Of a stretch of DNA of 23,521 nucleotides, positions 16,297 to 23,521 are shown in pieces. The notes under the pieces were generated by a model. The model did no database searches. It was not told the DNA's origin and saw only the letters and a list, made by a program, of their open reading frames with translations. Source of the DNA: Pseudomonas sp. GTDB lineage: Bacteria; Pseudomonadota; Gammaproteobacteria; Pseudomonadales; Pseudomonadaceae. The first letter of the stretch is position 1. Every line of letters begins with the position of its first letter. Where the stretch lies: contig SKFV01000213.1 of the NCBI GenBank assembly GCA_007117785.1, forward strand, positions 1 to 23,521, in the 5' to 3' direction. Both the position numbers and the translations under genes were made by a program.

Positions 16297-17244
16297 TTAC
16301 AGACCGGCGTTCTTCAACCGGTTGGCGTGCTGGCGATAGACCGAGACCGGGCTGGTCTCGAACAGGCTGGTCAGACCAAAGGTCTGGTTCACCTCATCAA
16401 GATGGTTCATGCGATAGTTATCGCGAATCACCATACCCATGCGTGAACTGCAGCGACCGACCAGACCGTCATTGGCTTCAAAGCCAAAGGTCAGGGAAGT
16501 GGCGCCGAGCAATGCATCCGAGGGGTCCAGCACATTGGTCACCGGGCGAGTGCCGCTCCAGGAGTAATAACGCACGCCATTGACCACGTAAGCACCTTCA
16601 CCACAGGCAGTGGTCGGCAGGCCCTGCGGGAAGCGCGCATTGAATTGCGCGGCACCAACGGAGTTCAGCGACTCAAGCGTGCCCAGCGCATTCTGCGGCG
16701 TGGTTGAACTGCTACCGGAGAGGAAGTTGATCAGACCACCCAGGCCATTGACGATACCCGCCAGCATGGCTTCACCAGCCGAGCCTTCGGGCACATTGCG
16801 GATAAAGTCAGCTGCTGCCGAGCCCTTGTGTGGCGCACCTACGCTGGTTGCCGAGGCGACCAGGTCCGGGCGCACAGCCGCCACATAACGTATGGTCGGC
16901 CCACCATGGCTATGCCCAATCAGGTTGACTTTGGGCTTGCCGCTGATGGCGACAATTTCTTCGACCTGGGCCAGCAGCTGTTCACCGCGGGCTTCCGAAG
17001 TATCCAGTTGGCTGACTTCGGTGACATAGACGGTGGCACCGTCCTTGCGCAGGGCGCTGGGAATGCCGAACCAGTAATCGACCCCGAGCAGGCTGTCAAA
17101 GCCAAGCATGCCGTGGGTCAACAGGATGGGGTATTTGGTTTGTGTGTAACCGGAGGAGCTGAACCAGAAGGCCTGAGCCTGGGTAGTCAGCGCGAGACCG
17201 GCAACCAGCCCGACGGTTGCGGGCAACCATGCAGTACGACGCAT
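16297..17244 (-). CDS. lipA: Secreted triacylglycerol lipase, family I.1
   Basis: A 315-residue lipase with signal peptide ending AQA (residue 25). It hydrolyses long-chain triglycerides outside the cell after Sec export, foldase-assisted folding and type II secretion. The catalytic triad is S112 in GHSHGG, D259 in ANDGLVG and H281 in YRMNHLDEVN. The oxyanion region is THGMLG (43-48). C214 and C265 can form the conserved disulfide, and the calcium-site region near DPSDALLG is present. The C terminus (VYRQHANRLKNAGL) is nearly that of P. aeruginosa LipA as I recall it. AAAGGA lies 8 bases before the ATG. The foldase gene follows in the same operon. Confidence 0.96.
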   Translation of the reverse strand: MRRTAWLPATVGLVAGLALTTQAQAFWFSSSGYTQTKYPILLTHGMLGFDSLLGVDYWFGIPSALRKDGATVYVTEVSQLDTSEARGEQLLAQVEEIVAISGKPKVNLIGHSHGGPTIRYVAAVRPDLVASATSVGAPHKGSAAADFIRNVPEGSAGEAMLAGIVNGLGGLINFLSGSSSTTPQNALGTLESLNSVGAAQFNARFPQGLPTTACGEGAYVVNGVRYYSWSGTRPVTNVLDPSDALLGATSLTFGFEANDGLVGRCSSRMGMVIRDNYRMNHLDEVNQTFGLTSLFETSPVSVYRQHANRLKNAGL

Positions 17245-17543
17245 ATGTGAATCCTTTGTTGTTGTCTTTGTAGGCCCGGGACTGCGATGGCTCCGAGCGC
17301 AGTTAGACTAGATAGTGCATGGCCAAAGCGACAGCTATTGACGCCATAAAAGCAGCACTGACCCACAAGCTATTTTGTGACCGATAAGACACCGGCTCTG
17401 GCGCAATATCATTCAGCGGATAAATGCGATGAACGGTAATTCAGTACTTGTGTCACAGCCACACACACGACAAACCGGCAACCACAGTTACAATCTGCTA
17501 ATCTTCATCGATTGTTTTTTCCGCTGCCCCCTGGAGTGTGTTG
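17245..17543. promoter_or_regulatory. Divergent promoter region between lipA and nfeD
   Basis: 299 bases with no gene. For nfeD the best candidate is ACGACA (17467-17472), 16 bases, TACAAT (17489-17494). For lipA I cannot fix a promoter; the GG-N10-GC sigma-54 pattern used by some Pseudomonas lipases was not found. A half-site TTTTGTGA at 17373-17380 resembles a CRP/Vfr left half but lacks a good right half. Confidence 0.4.
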
Positions 17544-17999
17544 ATGACTGGCTATCCGTTCTGGCTGATGCTGGGCCTGATCCTGTTGATTTCCGAGTTC
17601 TTTGCCCCCGGCATGATTGCTGCCTTCTTCGGCATCGGCGCCCTGGTCGTAGGCCTGCTGACCATGTTCGGGGTCATCGAAACCCTGCCAGCGCAATTGA
17701 CCCTCTTCGCCCTGATCAGCCTCGGGGCCCTGTTCGGCCTGCGTAAACGCTTCAAGCGCTGGATGAAAGGCGCAACCAGCGACCGCTCGCAGCGAGACCA
17801 GGATGACAGCGGCCTGGTCGGCGTACGCGTTAAAGTCCTGACCGATTTCAACAACGGCATTGGCCATGTGTCGCACAGCGGCGCCAAATGGGATGCCGAA
17901 TCCAGCGACCCGCTAAAGGCCGGTGACCCCGCCTGGGTCGTCAGCCACCGGGGTATTGTGCTGACCGTCAGCGGCACATTACCCACAAACCTTTCCTGA
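17544..17999 (+). CDS. nfeD: NfeD-like membrane protein
   Basis: A 151-residue short-form NfeD without the ClpP-like protease domain. Membrane helices cover about 5-72 (WLMLGLILLISEFFAPG and the following Gly/Leu-rich segments), then a basic loop (RKRFKRWMKG). A soluble C-terminal OB-fold domain follows (GLVGVRVKVLTDF to the end). Established knowledge: such proteins pair with SPFH/stomatin proteins, here encoded 27 bases downstream. The ATG at 17544 follows TGGAG (17532-17536); GTG 17538 in the same frame is less likely. The role is probably membrane-microdomain organisation or quality control. Confidence 0.88.
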   Translation: MTGYPFWLMLGLILLISEFFAPGMIAAFFGIGALVVGLLTMFGVIETLPAQLTLFALISLGALFGLRKRFKRWMKGATSDRSQRDQDDSGLVGVRVKVLTDFNNGIGHVSHSGAKWDAESSDPLKAGDPAWVVSHRGIVLTVSGTLPTNLS

Positions 18000-18026
18000 C
18001 ACCCCTGTAAAAATCGGAGCTAATGC

Positions 18027-18950
18027 ATGGATATTGCAACCATGATTGCCTTGGCCTTTTTGGTCCTGGTCGTCATTACTATCGCGAAAACGGCGCAGAT
18101 CGTGCCGCAGCGTTCAGCCTATGTGGTCGAGCGTCTGGGCAAGTACGTAAAAACTCTGGAAGCCGGCTTTCATCTGCTGATTCCTTTTGTCGACAAGATT
18201 GCCTACAAGCACACGCTGAAAGAGAACGCCATGGATGTACCACGCCAGGCATGTGTCACCCGTGACAACATCCAGATCGTGGTAGATGGCGTGCTCTACC
18301 TGCAAGTGGTTGACCCCAAGCAGGCCAGTTATGGCATTCATGACTATGCCTATGCCGCTATGCAACTGGCACAAACCACCCTGCGTTCGGTCATCGGTAA
18401 AATCGATCTGGACAAGACCTTTGAAGAGCGTGAGTCGATCAACCTGCAAGTGGTTGAAGTGCTCGACGAAGCGGCCAAGCCCTGGGGCGTCAAGGTATTG
18501 CGTTACGAGATCGCCGATATCGAACTGCCGGCTACTATCCTCGATGCGCTCGAGAAGCAGATGCGCGCCGAGCGGGAACGTCGTGCTGTGGTTGCCCAGT
18601 CGGAAGGTGAGCGTCAGGCCAAGATCAACGTCTCTGAAGGTATGAAACAGGAAACCATCAACCTGTCCGAAGCCGACAAGATGCGTCAGATCAACGAAGC
18701 TGAAGGTAAGGCCCGTGAGATCGAGCTGATTGCAGAAGCCACTGCTGAAGGGATTCGCCGGGTTGCTTTGGCAATCAATACTGAAGGTGGTCAGGATGCG
18801 GTAGGCCTGCGGGTCGCTGAACAATACGTGCATGAATTCGGCAAGTTGGCACAGACCAACAACACCATGATCCTGCCAGCAGAGCTGAGCAACATCGGCT
18901 CTGCGGTAGCGGCGATTACCAAGACACTGGAATCGACCAAAACCCGCTGA
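18027..18950 (+). CDS. qmcA: SPFH/stomatin-family membrane protein (QmcA-like)
   Basis: A 307-residue protein with one N-terminal membrane segment (about 5-23). The SPFH domain follows (VERLGKYVKTLEAGFHLLIPFVDKI starts it; span about 33-190). A charged, alanine/glutamate-rich coiled coil (about 185-245, RAERERRAVVAQSEGERQA) and a C-terminal oligomerisation region complete it. Length matches E. coli QmcA (YbbK), partner of NfeD-type YbbJ. CGGAG (18015-18019) precedes the ATG. It forms an operon with nfeD and ends in a clear hairpin. It likely assembles large ring or cage oligomers around membrane proteases or microdomains. Confidence 0.92.
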   Translation: MDIATMIALAFLVLVVITIAKTAQIVPQRSAYVVERLGKYVKTLEAGFHLLIPFVDKIAYKHTLKENAMDVPRQACVTRDNIQIVVDGVLYLQVVDPKQASYGIHDYAYAAMQLAQTTLRSVIGKIDLDKTFEERESINLQVVEVLDEAAKPWGVKVLRYEIADIELPATILDALEKQMRAERERRAVVAQSEGERQAKINVSEGMKQETINLSEADKMRQINEAEGKAREIELIAEATAEGIRRVALAINTEGGQDAVGLRVAEQYVHEFGKLAQTNNTMILPAELSNIGSAVAAITKTLESTKTR

Positions 18951-18959
18951 TTGCGGTGA

Positions 18960-18983
18960 AAAGGGCGCCATTTGGCGCCCTTT
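18960..18983 (+). terminator. Rho-independent terminator after the nfeD-SPFH operon
   Basis: AAAGGGCGCCA (18960-18970) and TGGCGCCCTTT (18973-18983) form a perfect GC-rich stem ending in a short T-run. It begins 10 bases after the SPFH stop codon. Confidence 0.85.
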
Positions 18984-19063
18984 CTGCGTCCGGGCTTTAA
19001 CCCTGACGGCAAACCGGCATACACTTGCCGTCAATTCTTCTTTAATCGTATAGGCAAGTGCCC

Positions 19064-19357
19064 ATGTCAGCTACAGCCCAGCAAGACGAACTCACCGAGA
19101 CCCAGGCTGCCCAACAGAAATCCATGCTGATGCGGCTGGCGCGTGTCGAAGGTCAGGTTCGCGGTATTCAGGCCATGATCAAGCGCGGCGAATCCTGTGA
19201 AGCCATCGCCCAGCAGTTCTCTGCCTCACGCAGTGCGCTGGACAAGGCCTACCGCATGATGCTGACCTGCCTGATCGAGGAAACCCTGATGGAACCCGGG
19301 CAAGACCCGGCCGATGCCATCGAGCAGGTGCGCAAGATCTTTATCAAATACACCTGA
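19064..19357 (+). CDS. CsoR/RcnR/FrmR-family transcriptional regulator
   Basis: A 97-residue all-helical repressor of the DUF156 family, whose members sense Cu(I), Ni/Co, formaldehyde or persulfide. RLARVEGQVRGIQAMIKRGESC is the family's N-terminal DNA-contact and helix region (span 24-45), giving the conserved C45. The usual second ligand (His at +25 from that Cys, as in FrmR/RcnR/CsoR) is L70 here, while C69 sits one place earlier. The CsoR/CstR Cys at +29 is a threonine. The ligand is therefore unclear; a thiol-based sensor is possible. I prefer ATG 19064 over GTG 19058. The convergent RND pump is a neighbour but not evidently its target. Confidence 0.88.
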   Translation: MSATAQQDELTETQAAQQKSMLMRLARVEGQVRGIQAMIKRGESCEAIAQQFSASRSALDKAYRMMLTCLIEETLMEPGQDPADAIEQVRKIFIKYT

Positions 19358-19377
19358 GCCTGCCGCCCGGCAGGCTC
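19356..19377. terminator. Hairpin overlapping the stop codon of the CsoR-like gene
   Basis: GAGCCTGCC and GGCAGGCTC form a perfect 9-bp stem with loop GCCC. It begins within the TGA stop. No T-run follows on either strand, so its terminator strength is doubtful. It lies between the convergent CsoR-like and RND genes. Confidence 0.5.
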
Positions 19378-19423
19378 TGCAGTTGATTTCAGACCCACCC
19401 CCATACCGAACTGGCAGTCGGCA

Positions 19424-22400
19424 TTACGCTGGCGCTGTTGCCTCCCTGGCCGCCCAGTACTCCTTGAATTGCTCAAGATAGGACAGCAAGGCCGGAATCA
19501 CCAGTAGGACCAGCAAGGTAGAGAAGCCCAGCCCGAAGGCAATCGAGGTCGCCATCGGAATCAGGAACTGTGCCTGCAGTGAGGTTTCGAACAGCAGCGG
19601 CAACAAGCCGCCAATAGTGGTCAGCGAGGTCAGCAGCACCGCACGCAAACGCTGCACCACGGCCTGATTCAGCGCCTCGGTAATGGCCAGGCCACGCTTG
19701 CGCTGCTCCTCATAGAAGGTCACCAGAATTATCGAATTGTTGACCACAATCCCGGACAGGCCGAACAGGCCGAACAGCGACATGATGGTCATGTTCATGC
19801 CCATCAGCCAGTGGCCCAGCAGCGCACCGACCAGTGCCAGCGGAATCACCGCCATCACGATCAGCGGTGTGGTCCAGGAGGTAAACACCCAGACCAGAAT
19901 GGCGTACATCAGCACCAGGCCGATAATCAGACCGGTCAGCATATCCGCCATTGTCTCGCGCTGATCGGCTGAGCGACCTTCAAAGCTGTAGCTGACATTG
20001 TAGCGCGCGGCCAGATCGGGCAAGGCCGGTGCCAGAGCTTCCAGCACCACTCCGGCGGTCGTCATGGCTGAGTCAAGATCTGCCGTCACTTCCGCCGCCA
20101 GACGCCCTTCGGCATGTCGCAAGGCTTCAAAGCCCTGGCGGGTACTGAACTCGGCTACCTGCTCCAACGGCACAAAGCGGCCATCGTCAAGGCGGATGTT
20201 CAGATGCGCCAGACTGGCCATACGTTCGCGCTCTTCACGTGGCAGCTGCACACGCACTTCGATCTCATCCGACTGTTGCTGGAAGATCTGCGCCAGACGG
20301 CCGTCGTAGGCAGCGCGCAACTGATTGCCCAGACTCTGGGTACTCAGGCCCAAGGCCTGACCGAAGGGCGTCAGCTGAAAGACCAGTTGTTCGCGGCCCC
20401 AGGCCATATCATCTTCCACCGTCAGCACGCCCTCGATCGATCCCAGCATCTGCGACAGCTCGTCCGCTGCCGCCTTGATCTGCAGGGCATCCTCACCACT
20501 CAGGCGCACATTGATATCCTTGCCCGGCGGCCCGGCCACCCGCTCGGTCATTACCAGTCGATCAAGCCCGGCTGGCGTTTCGATTCGTTCACGCCAGGCG
20601 CGAATAAAAGCCTGGTTACGCACAGTGCGGTCATCCGGCGAGATCAGTTCAACCATCACCGAGCCCACTTGATCGCCGCTGCGACCGGTACCCGCCGAGC
20701 CGGTTATCTGGCCACGGCGCACAATCGCGGTCTGGATCAGATCTCCGCCGAGTTCAGCCTCGGTTTGGTTCAGGGTGTCCTGCAAGTGTTCGGTAAAGTC
20801 TTCCATGATGCTGCGCGGAGTACCGGCGACAAAGGTTGCGTTGGCATAGAGCACCTGCGGCTCCGGAGTGGGGAAGAAACTGAAGCCAATGCGCCCACTG
20901 CTCATCAAGCCAACGGTGAACAGGATCGCCAGCAAGGCGCAGGCCAGGGTCGAACCACGATGCTCAAGGGTGCGCGCGGAAAAGCGCCTGAACGGCCCCT
21001 CGCGAAAACCTCCGAAGGCCTGATCAAAGCGATTGCGAACACTGTCCAGCTTGTGCCCGGTACGCGCCAGAGCGGACTGACGCAAATTGACTGACGGCGG
21101 CTTGAAGGCATTGCGCAAATGGTGCGGCAACACCACAAAGCACTCGATCAGAGAGGCAATCAGAATACAGATCATCACCAATGGAATATCGCCAAGGATA
21201 TTACCGAAGACCCCGCCGACCATCAGCAGCGGCATAAAGGCCGCAACCGTCGTCAACGACGAAGCAACCACCGGCCAGAGCATGCGTTTGGCCGCCCCCT
21301 CAGAGGCATATTCAGGTTTTTCGCCATCGCGAAAATGCGCATCGGCATCTTCACCGACCACAATGGCATCATCGACAATAACCCCGAGCGCCATGATCAG
21401 GGCAAACAGCGAGATCATATTGATCGAACCGCCAATCAGCCAGAATACCCCGAGCGCACCAAGAAAAGCCGTGGGAATACCGACCGCCACCCAGAGAGCT
21501 ACCCGGGCGGGCAGGAAGAAATACAACAGCAAGAGCACCAGTACCAGACCGCCAATACCGTTATTGACCAGCAGATTGATCCGCTCGTTGATCAGTTGCC
21601 AGGCTTCATCATAGACATGCAGCTTGAGGCCTTCTGGTAAGGTCGGACGTACCTCCTCAAGCCAGTCGTTGAGAATCTGCGCCGACACCAGTGAATGGCC
21701 GTTTTCCGAGCGCTGCAACTGCATTTCCACTGCCGGATAGCCGTCATAGCGCAACATGGTCTGATTGCGCATGGGCTCCTGGCGGATGCTGGCAACGTCG
21801 CCAAGCCGTGTGTAGCGGTTGGCATCGGACTGCAACACCAGCTCGGCAAACTGGTCCGGGCTGCGACGCTGCTCAATGGCACGCAGCTCGCGCGCCGCAT
21901 CCTGACCACCGATCTGACCCGCCGGCAGATCTCGCGATTCGGCCGCTATGCGGTCGGCAATCTGGTCCAGGCTCATGCCCAGCTGCTGCAAGCGTTGATT
22001 GGGTACATCAATACTGATTTGCTGCGCCGGGAGCCCGGCCAGGTTGATCCTGTCAATGCCCCGCGCCAGCAGATCGCGCTCCAGACGGTAGGCCAGGGCA
22101 CGCAACTCGTGATCCGCATAGGGGCCATAGACCAGCACATTGGCCACCGGGTCAAAGCGCGCAACACGTGCCACCTCCGGCCTTTCAGCGCCACCCGGCA
22201 AGTTGCGGAATTCATCCACCAGCTGGCGTACATCATCCAGCGCGACAATCGGGTCACTGCCCTCGACAAACTCCAGGGTGATATTGGAAACGCCCTGGGC
22301 CGAGGTCGAGGTCATCGATTTGAGGTTTTCCACACTGCGCAGGCGCTGCTCCAGTGGAATGGTGATCGCCTGCTCGATGTCCTCCGCCGATGCGCCGCTC

Positions 22401-22564
22401 CAGACCACGCGCACGGTGACAAAATCCAGCGCGAAGGTGGGGAAGAACTGGATGTTCATCCGCGACAGGCCCAGCACTCCGGCCCCGATCATCAGCAGCA
22501 TAAAGAGGTTGGCGGCGACCGGATGACGAACGAAAAAACCCAATGGGCTGCGCGAACGGCTCAT
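19424..22564 (-). CDS. RND-family efflux pump, inner-membrane permease
   Basis: A 1046-residue AcrB-like proton-driven exporter with the usual layout: TM1 (about 15-34), large periplasmic loop, TM2-6 (about 335-470), second loop, TM8-12 (about 885-1035). The TM4 proton-relay pair is D398/D399 in GVIVDDAIV. The TM10 lysine of AcrB (K940) is replaced by asparagine (N942 in VVNNSII), while the TM11 arginine is kept (VQRLRAVLLTS). Asparagine at that site is seen in some RND subgroups. The start overlaps the adaptor stop by one base (TGATG), so the two are coupled. No outer-membrane channel gene follows in this window. Substrate cannot be told. Confidence 0.93.
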   Translation of the reverse strand: MSRSRSPLGFFVRHPVAANLFMLLMIGAGVLGLSRMNIQFFPTFALDFVTVRVVWSGASAEDIEQAITIPLEQRLRSVENLKSMTSTSAQGVSNITLEFVEGSDPIVALDDVRQLVDEFRNLPGGAERPEVARVARFDPVANVLVYGPYADHELRALAYRLERDLLARGIDRINLAGLPAQQISIDVPNQRLQQLGMSLDQIADRIAAESRDLPAGQIGGQDAARELRAIEQRRSPDQFAELVLQSDANRYTRLGDVASIRQEPMRNQTMLRYDGYPAVEMQLQRSENGHSLVSAQILNDWLEEVRPTLPEGLKLHVYDEAWQLINERINLLVNNGIGGLVLVLLLLYFFLPARVALWVAVGIPTAFLGALGVFWLIGGSINMISLFALIMALGVIVDDAIVVGEDADAHFRDGEKPEYASEGAAKRMLWPVVASSLTTVAAFMPLLMVGGVFGNILGDIPLVMICILIASLIECFVVLPHHLRNAFKPPSVNLRQSALARTGHKLDSVRNRFDQAFGGFREGPFRRFSARTLEHRGSTLACALLAILFTVGLMSSGRIGFSFFPTPEPQVLYANATFVAGTPRSIMEDFTEHLQDTLNQTEAELGGDLIQTAIVRRGQITGSAGTGRSGDQVGSVMVELISPDDRTVRNQAFIRAWRERIETPAGLDRLVMTERVAGPPGKDINVRLSGEDALQIKAAADELSQMLGSIEGVLTVEDDMAWGREQLVFQLTPFGQALGLSTQSLGNQLRAAYDGRLAQIFQQQSDEIEVRVQLPREERERMASLAHLNIRLDDGRFVPLEQVAEFSTRQGFEALRHAEGRLAAEVTADLDSAMTTAGVVLEALAPALPDLAARYNVSYSFEGRSADQRETMADMLTGLIIGLVLMYAILVWVFTSWTTPLIVMAVIPLALVGALLGHWLMGMNMTIMSLFGLFGLSGIVVNNSIILVTFYEEQRKRGLAITEALNQAVVQRLRAVLLTSLTTIGGLLPLLFETSLQAQFLIPMATSIAFGLGFSTLLVLLVIPALLSYLEQFKEYWAAREATAPA

Positions 22565-23521
22565 CAGGGCTGCTCCTCGACATCCGCGGCGGTATCCACT
22601 TTCAGCCCCTGCATGGCATTGGGCAGATGGGTAATGATGATCTGCATACCGGCCACAAGCTCCGGCGAGCCGACCAGCACACGCCGCTCACCCTGCTCAT
22701 CACGGGTTTCGCCCAGGCGCTCTACCTCAAGCCGCTGCATGCGCCCATCCTCAAGGGCATAAATGGTGTCATTGCCGTAGAGCGCGCTGTGCGGCAAGGC
22801 AACGCTGTTTTGCCGGGTTGGTCGGGTAGCGCTCAAGGCCAGCAGATTGCCGACGCGCAGGCTGGGGGCCGGTTCATCCAGCTCGAACAGGGCTTCAACC
22901 CCGCTGGCATCGGCACGCCCGGCGATACGCACCAGGGTCAGCCCAACCACCGGCTCGTCCAGGGTTTCGGCGCGAATGGTCGCGCCTTCAGCCAGCGCCT
23001 GCATATAGGCCTGACTGTAGATCTGCGGCAGTGCCGCGCGCACTTCCATGCCAGCCAGGGGGTAGAGCTCAAACAAAGCCTGGTTGGCATTCACCTGATC
23101 ACCCACCGCTACCTGTGGCTGACTGACGATAGCATCATAGGGCGCGACAAAACGGCTGCGTTCAGCATCGCGATGCATGCTTTCCAGCGCGGATTGGCTA
23201 CGTTGTATGCGCGCCTGCAGGGCCGCTTCGCGGTGGGCAAAGGTGTCAATGTTGCGCTGCCGGTTGGCCACCGTGAGTGCCGCCCGCTCCATGGTGTCTT
23301 CCGCATTGTCCAGCTCGGCACGTGGTGCCAGTTCGCGCTCGACCAGCCGCTGCATACGCGCCAGCGCCGCTTCGGCATTGGCCAGAATGCGCTGCTCCAG
23401 CGCCAGCGCACGCTGATCGTTTCGCTGCCCCGCGCGCTCACTGGCCAGTTGCGCCTCCGCATCCGCCAGCTCGGCTTGTGCCTGCAATAGGCGCGGGGCA
23501 ATGTCCGCCTCATCCAGCGCA
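22564..23521 (-). CDS. RND periplasmic adaptor (membrane fusion protein), 5' end missing
   Basis: The visible 318 residues run open to the window edge, so the N terminus (signal or lipid anchor and first lipoyl half) is outside. A long alpha-hairpin coiled coil comes first (QAQAELADAEAQLASERA to about residue 120 of the visible part). The second lipoyl half follows (SRFVAPYDAIVSQPQVAVGDQV, 22 residues' span), then beta-barrel and membrane-proximal domains. It links the pump encoded next to an outer-membrane channel. The apparent start at 23487 is only a TTG codon within the reading frame, which continues upstream. Confidence 0.92.
   Translation of the reverse strand, partial: ALDEADIAPRLLQAQAELADAEAQLASERAGQRNDQRALALEQRILANAEAALARMQRLVERELAPRAELDNAEDTMERAALTVANRQRNIDTFAHREAALQARIQRSQSALESMHRDAERSRFVAPYDAIVSQPQVAVGDQVNANQALFELYPLAGMEVRAALPQIYSQAYMQALAEGATIRAETLDEPVVGLTLVRIAGRADASGVEALFELDEPAPSLRVGNLLALSATRPTRQNSVALPHSALYGNDTIYALEDGRMQRLEVERLGETRDEQGERRVLVGSPELVAGMQIIITHLPNAMQGLKVDTAADVEEQP

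Noticed and set aside
17376..17391. CRP/Vfr-like site upstream of lipA
   Set aside because: Only the TGTGA half is good; the right half AGACA departs from TCACA.
17245..17543. Sigma-54 promoter for lipA
   Set aside because: I looked for GG-N10-GC on the minus strand and found no convincing match.
20114..21094. 326-residue plus-strand frame opposite the RND pump
   Set aside because: It is antisense to a fully conserved RND gene and shows no domain; long shadow frames are expected in GC-rich genes.
22543..23490. 315-residue plus-strand frame opposite the RND adaptor
   Set aside because: It is antisense to a clear membrane fusion protein and has no recognisable motif.
1..23521. CRISPR array, tRNA or rRNA genes, integrase or prophage genes
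   Set aside because: No regularly spaced direct repeats, cloverleaf-like sequence, rRNA motif or phage/integrase protein was recognised by reading.

Overview
The window looks like chromosomal DNA of a GC-rich gammaproteobacterium close to Pseudomonas. The best clues are the LipA-type family I.1 lipase with its dedicated foldase, the ydbH-ynbE-ydbL trio, the NfeD/SPFH pair, and the codon bias (long open shadow frames opposite nearly every gene). A halophilic or marine Pseudomonas relative such as Halopseudomonas is my guess, not something I can prove. I saw no rRNA, tRNA, CRISPR array, integrase or transposase gene.

Layout. (1) 84-4821 (+): two tandem copies of a two-gene signalling module. 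Each has a response regulator with a TPR tail, coupled by a 4-base GTGA overlap to a small soluble histidine kinase without a sensor domain. (2) 4830-8219 (-): one 1129-residue protein joining a complete Amt ammonium channel to two PAS domains, GGDEF and EAL, so ammonium sensing and cyclic-di-GMP turnover are combined in one chain. (3) 8606-9079 (+): a MarR regulator, then about 650 bases without a gene. That gap holds two different terminal-inverted-repeat elements (9077-9266 and 9308-9547) and a perfect dyad in front of the next gene. (4) 9730-14345 (+): a GabD-like aldehyde dehydrogenase, then ydbH-ynbE-ydbL, the AsmA-like lipid-transport bridge and its partners. (5) 14320-17244 (-): lipase, lipase foldase, a small acidic protein and a secreted DUF3047 protein, listed in transcription order. 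(6) 17544-18950 (+): nfeD and a stomatin/QmcA-like SPFH gene, closed by a clear hairpin terminator. (7) 19064-19357 (+): a CsoR/FrmR-family regulator with an unusual cysteine arrangement. (8) 19424-23521 (-): an RND pump gene preceded by its membrane fusion protein, which runs off the right edge.

How it fits together. The left third is a signalling block: paired REC-TPR/kinase modules meet an ammonium-channel c-di-GMP enzyme tail to tail, 8 bases apart. The rest concerns the envelope and secretion: phospholipid transport to the outer membrane, a type-II-secreted lipase with its chaperone, membrane-microdomain proteins and an RND pump. The strongest candidates for something little described are the duplicated REC-TPR/kinase modules, the Amt-PAS-PAS-GGDEF-EAL fusion, the structured 240-bp element, and the CsoR-like regulator with a shifted cysteine.
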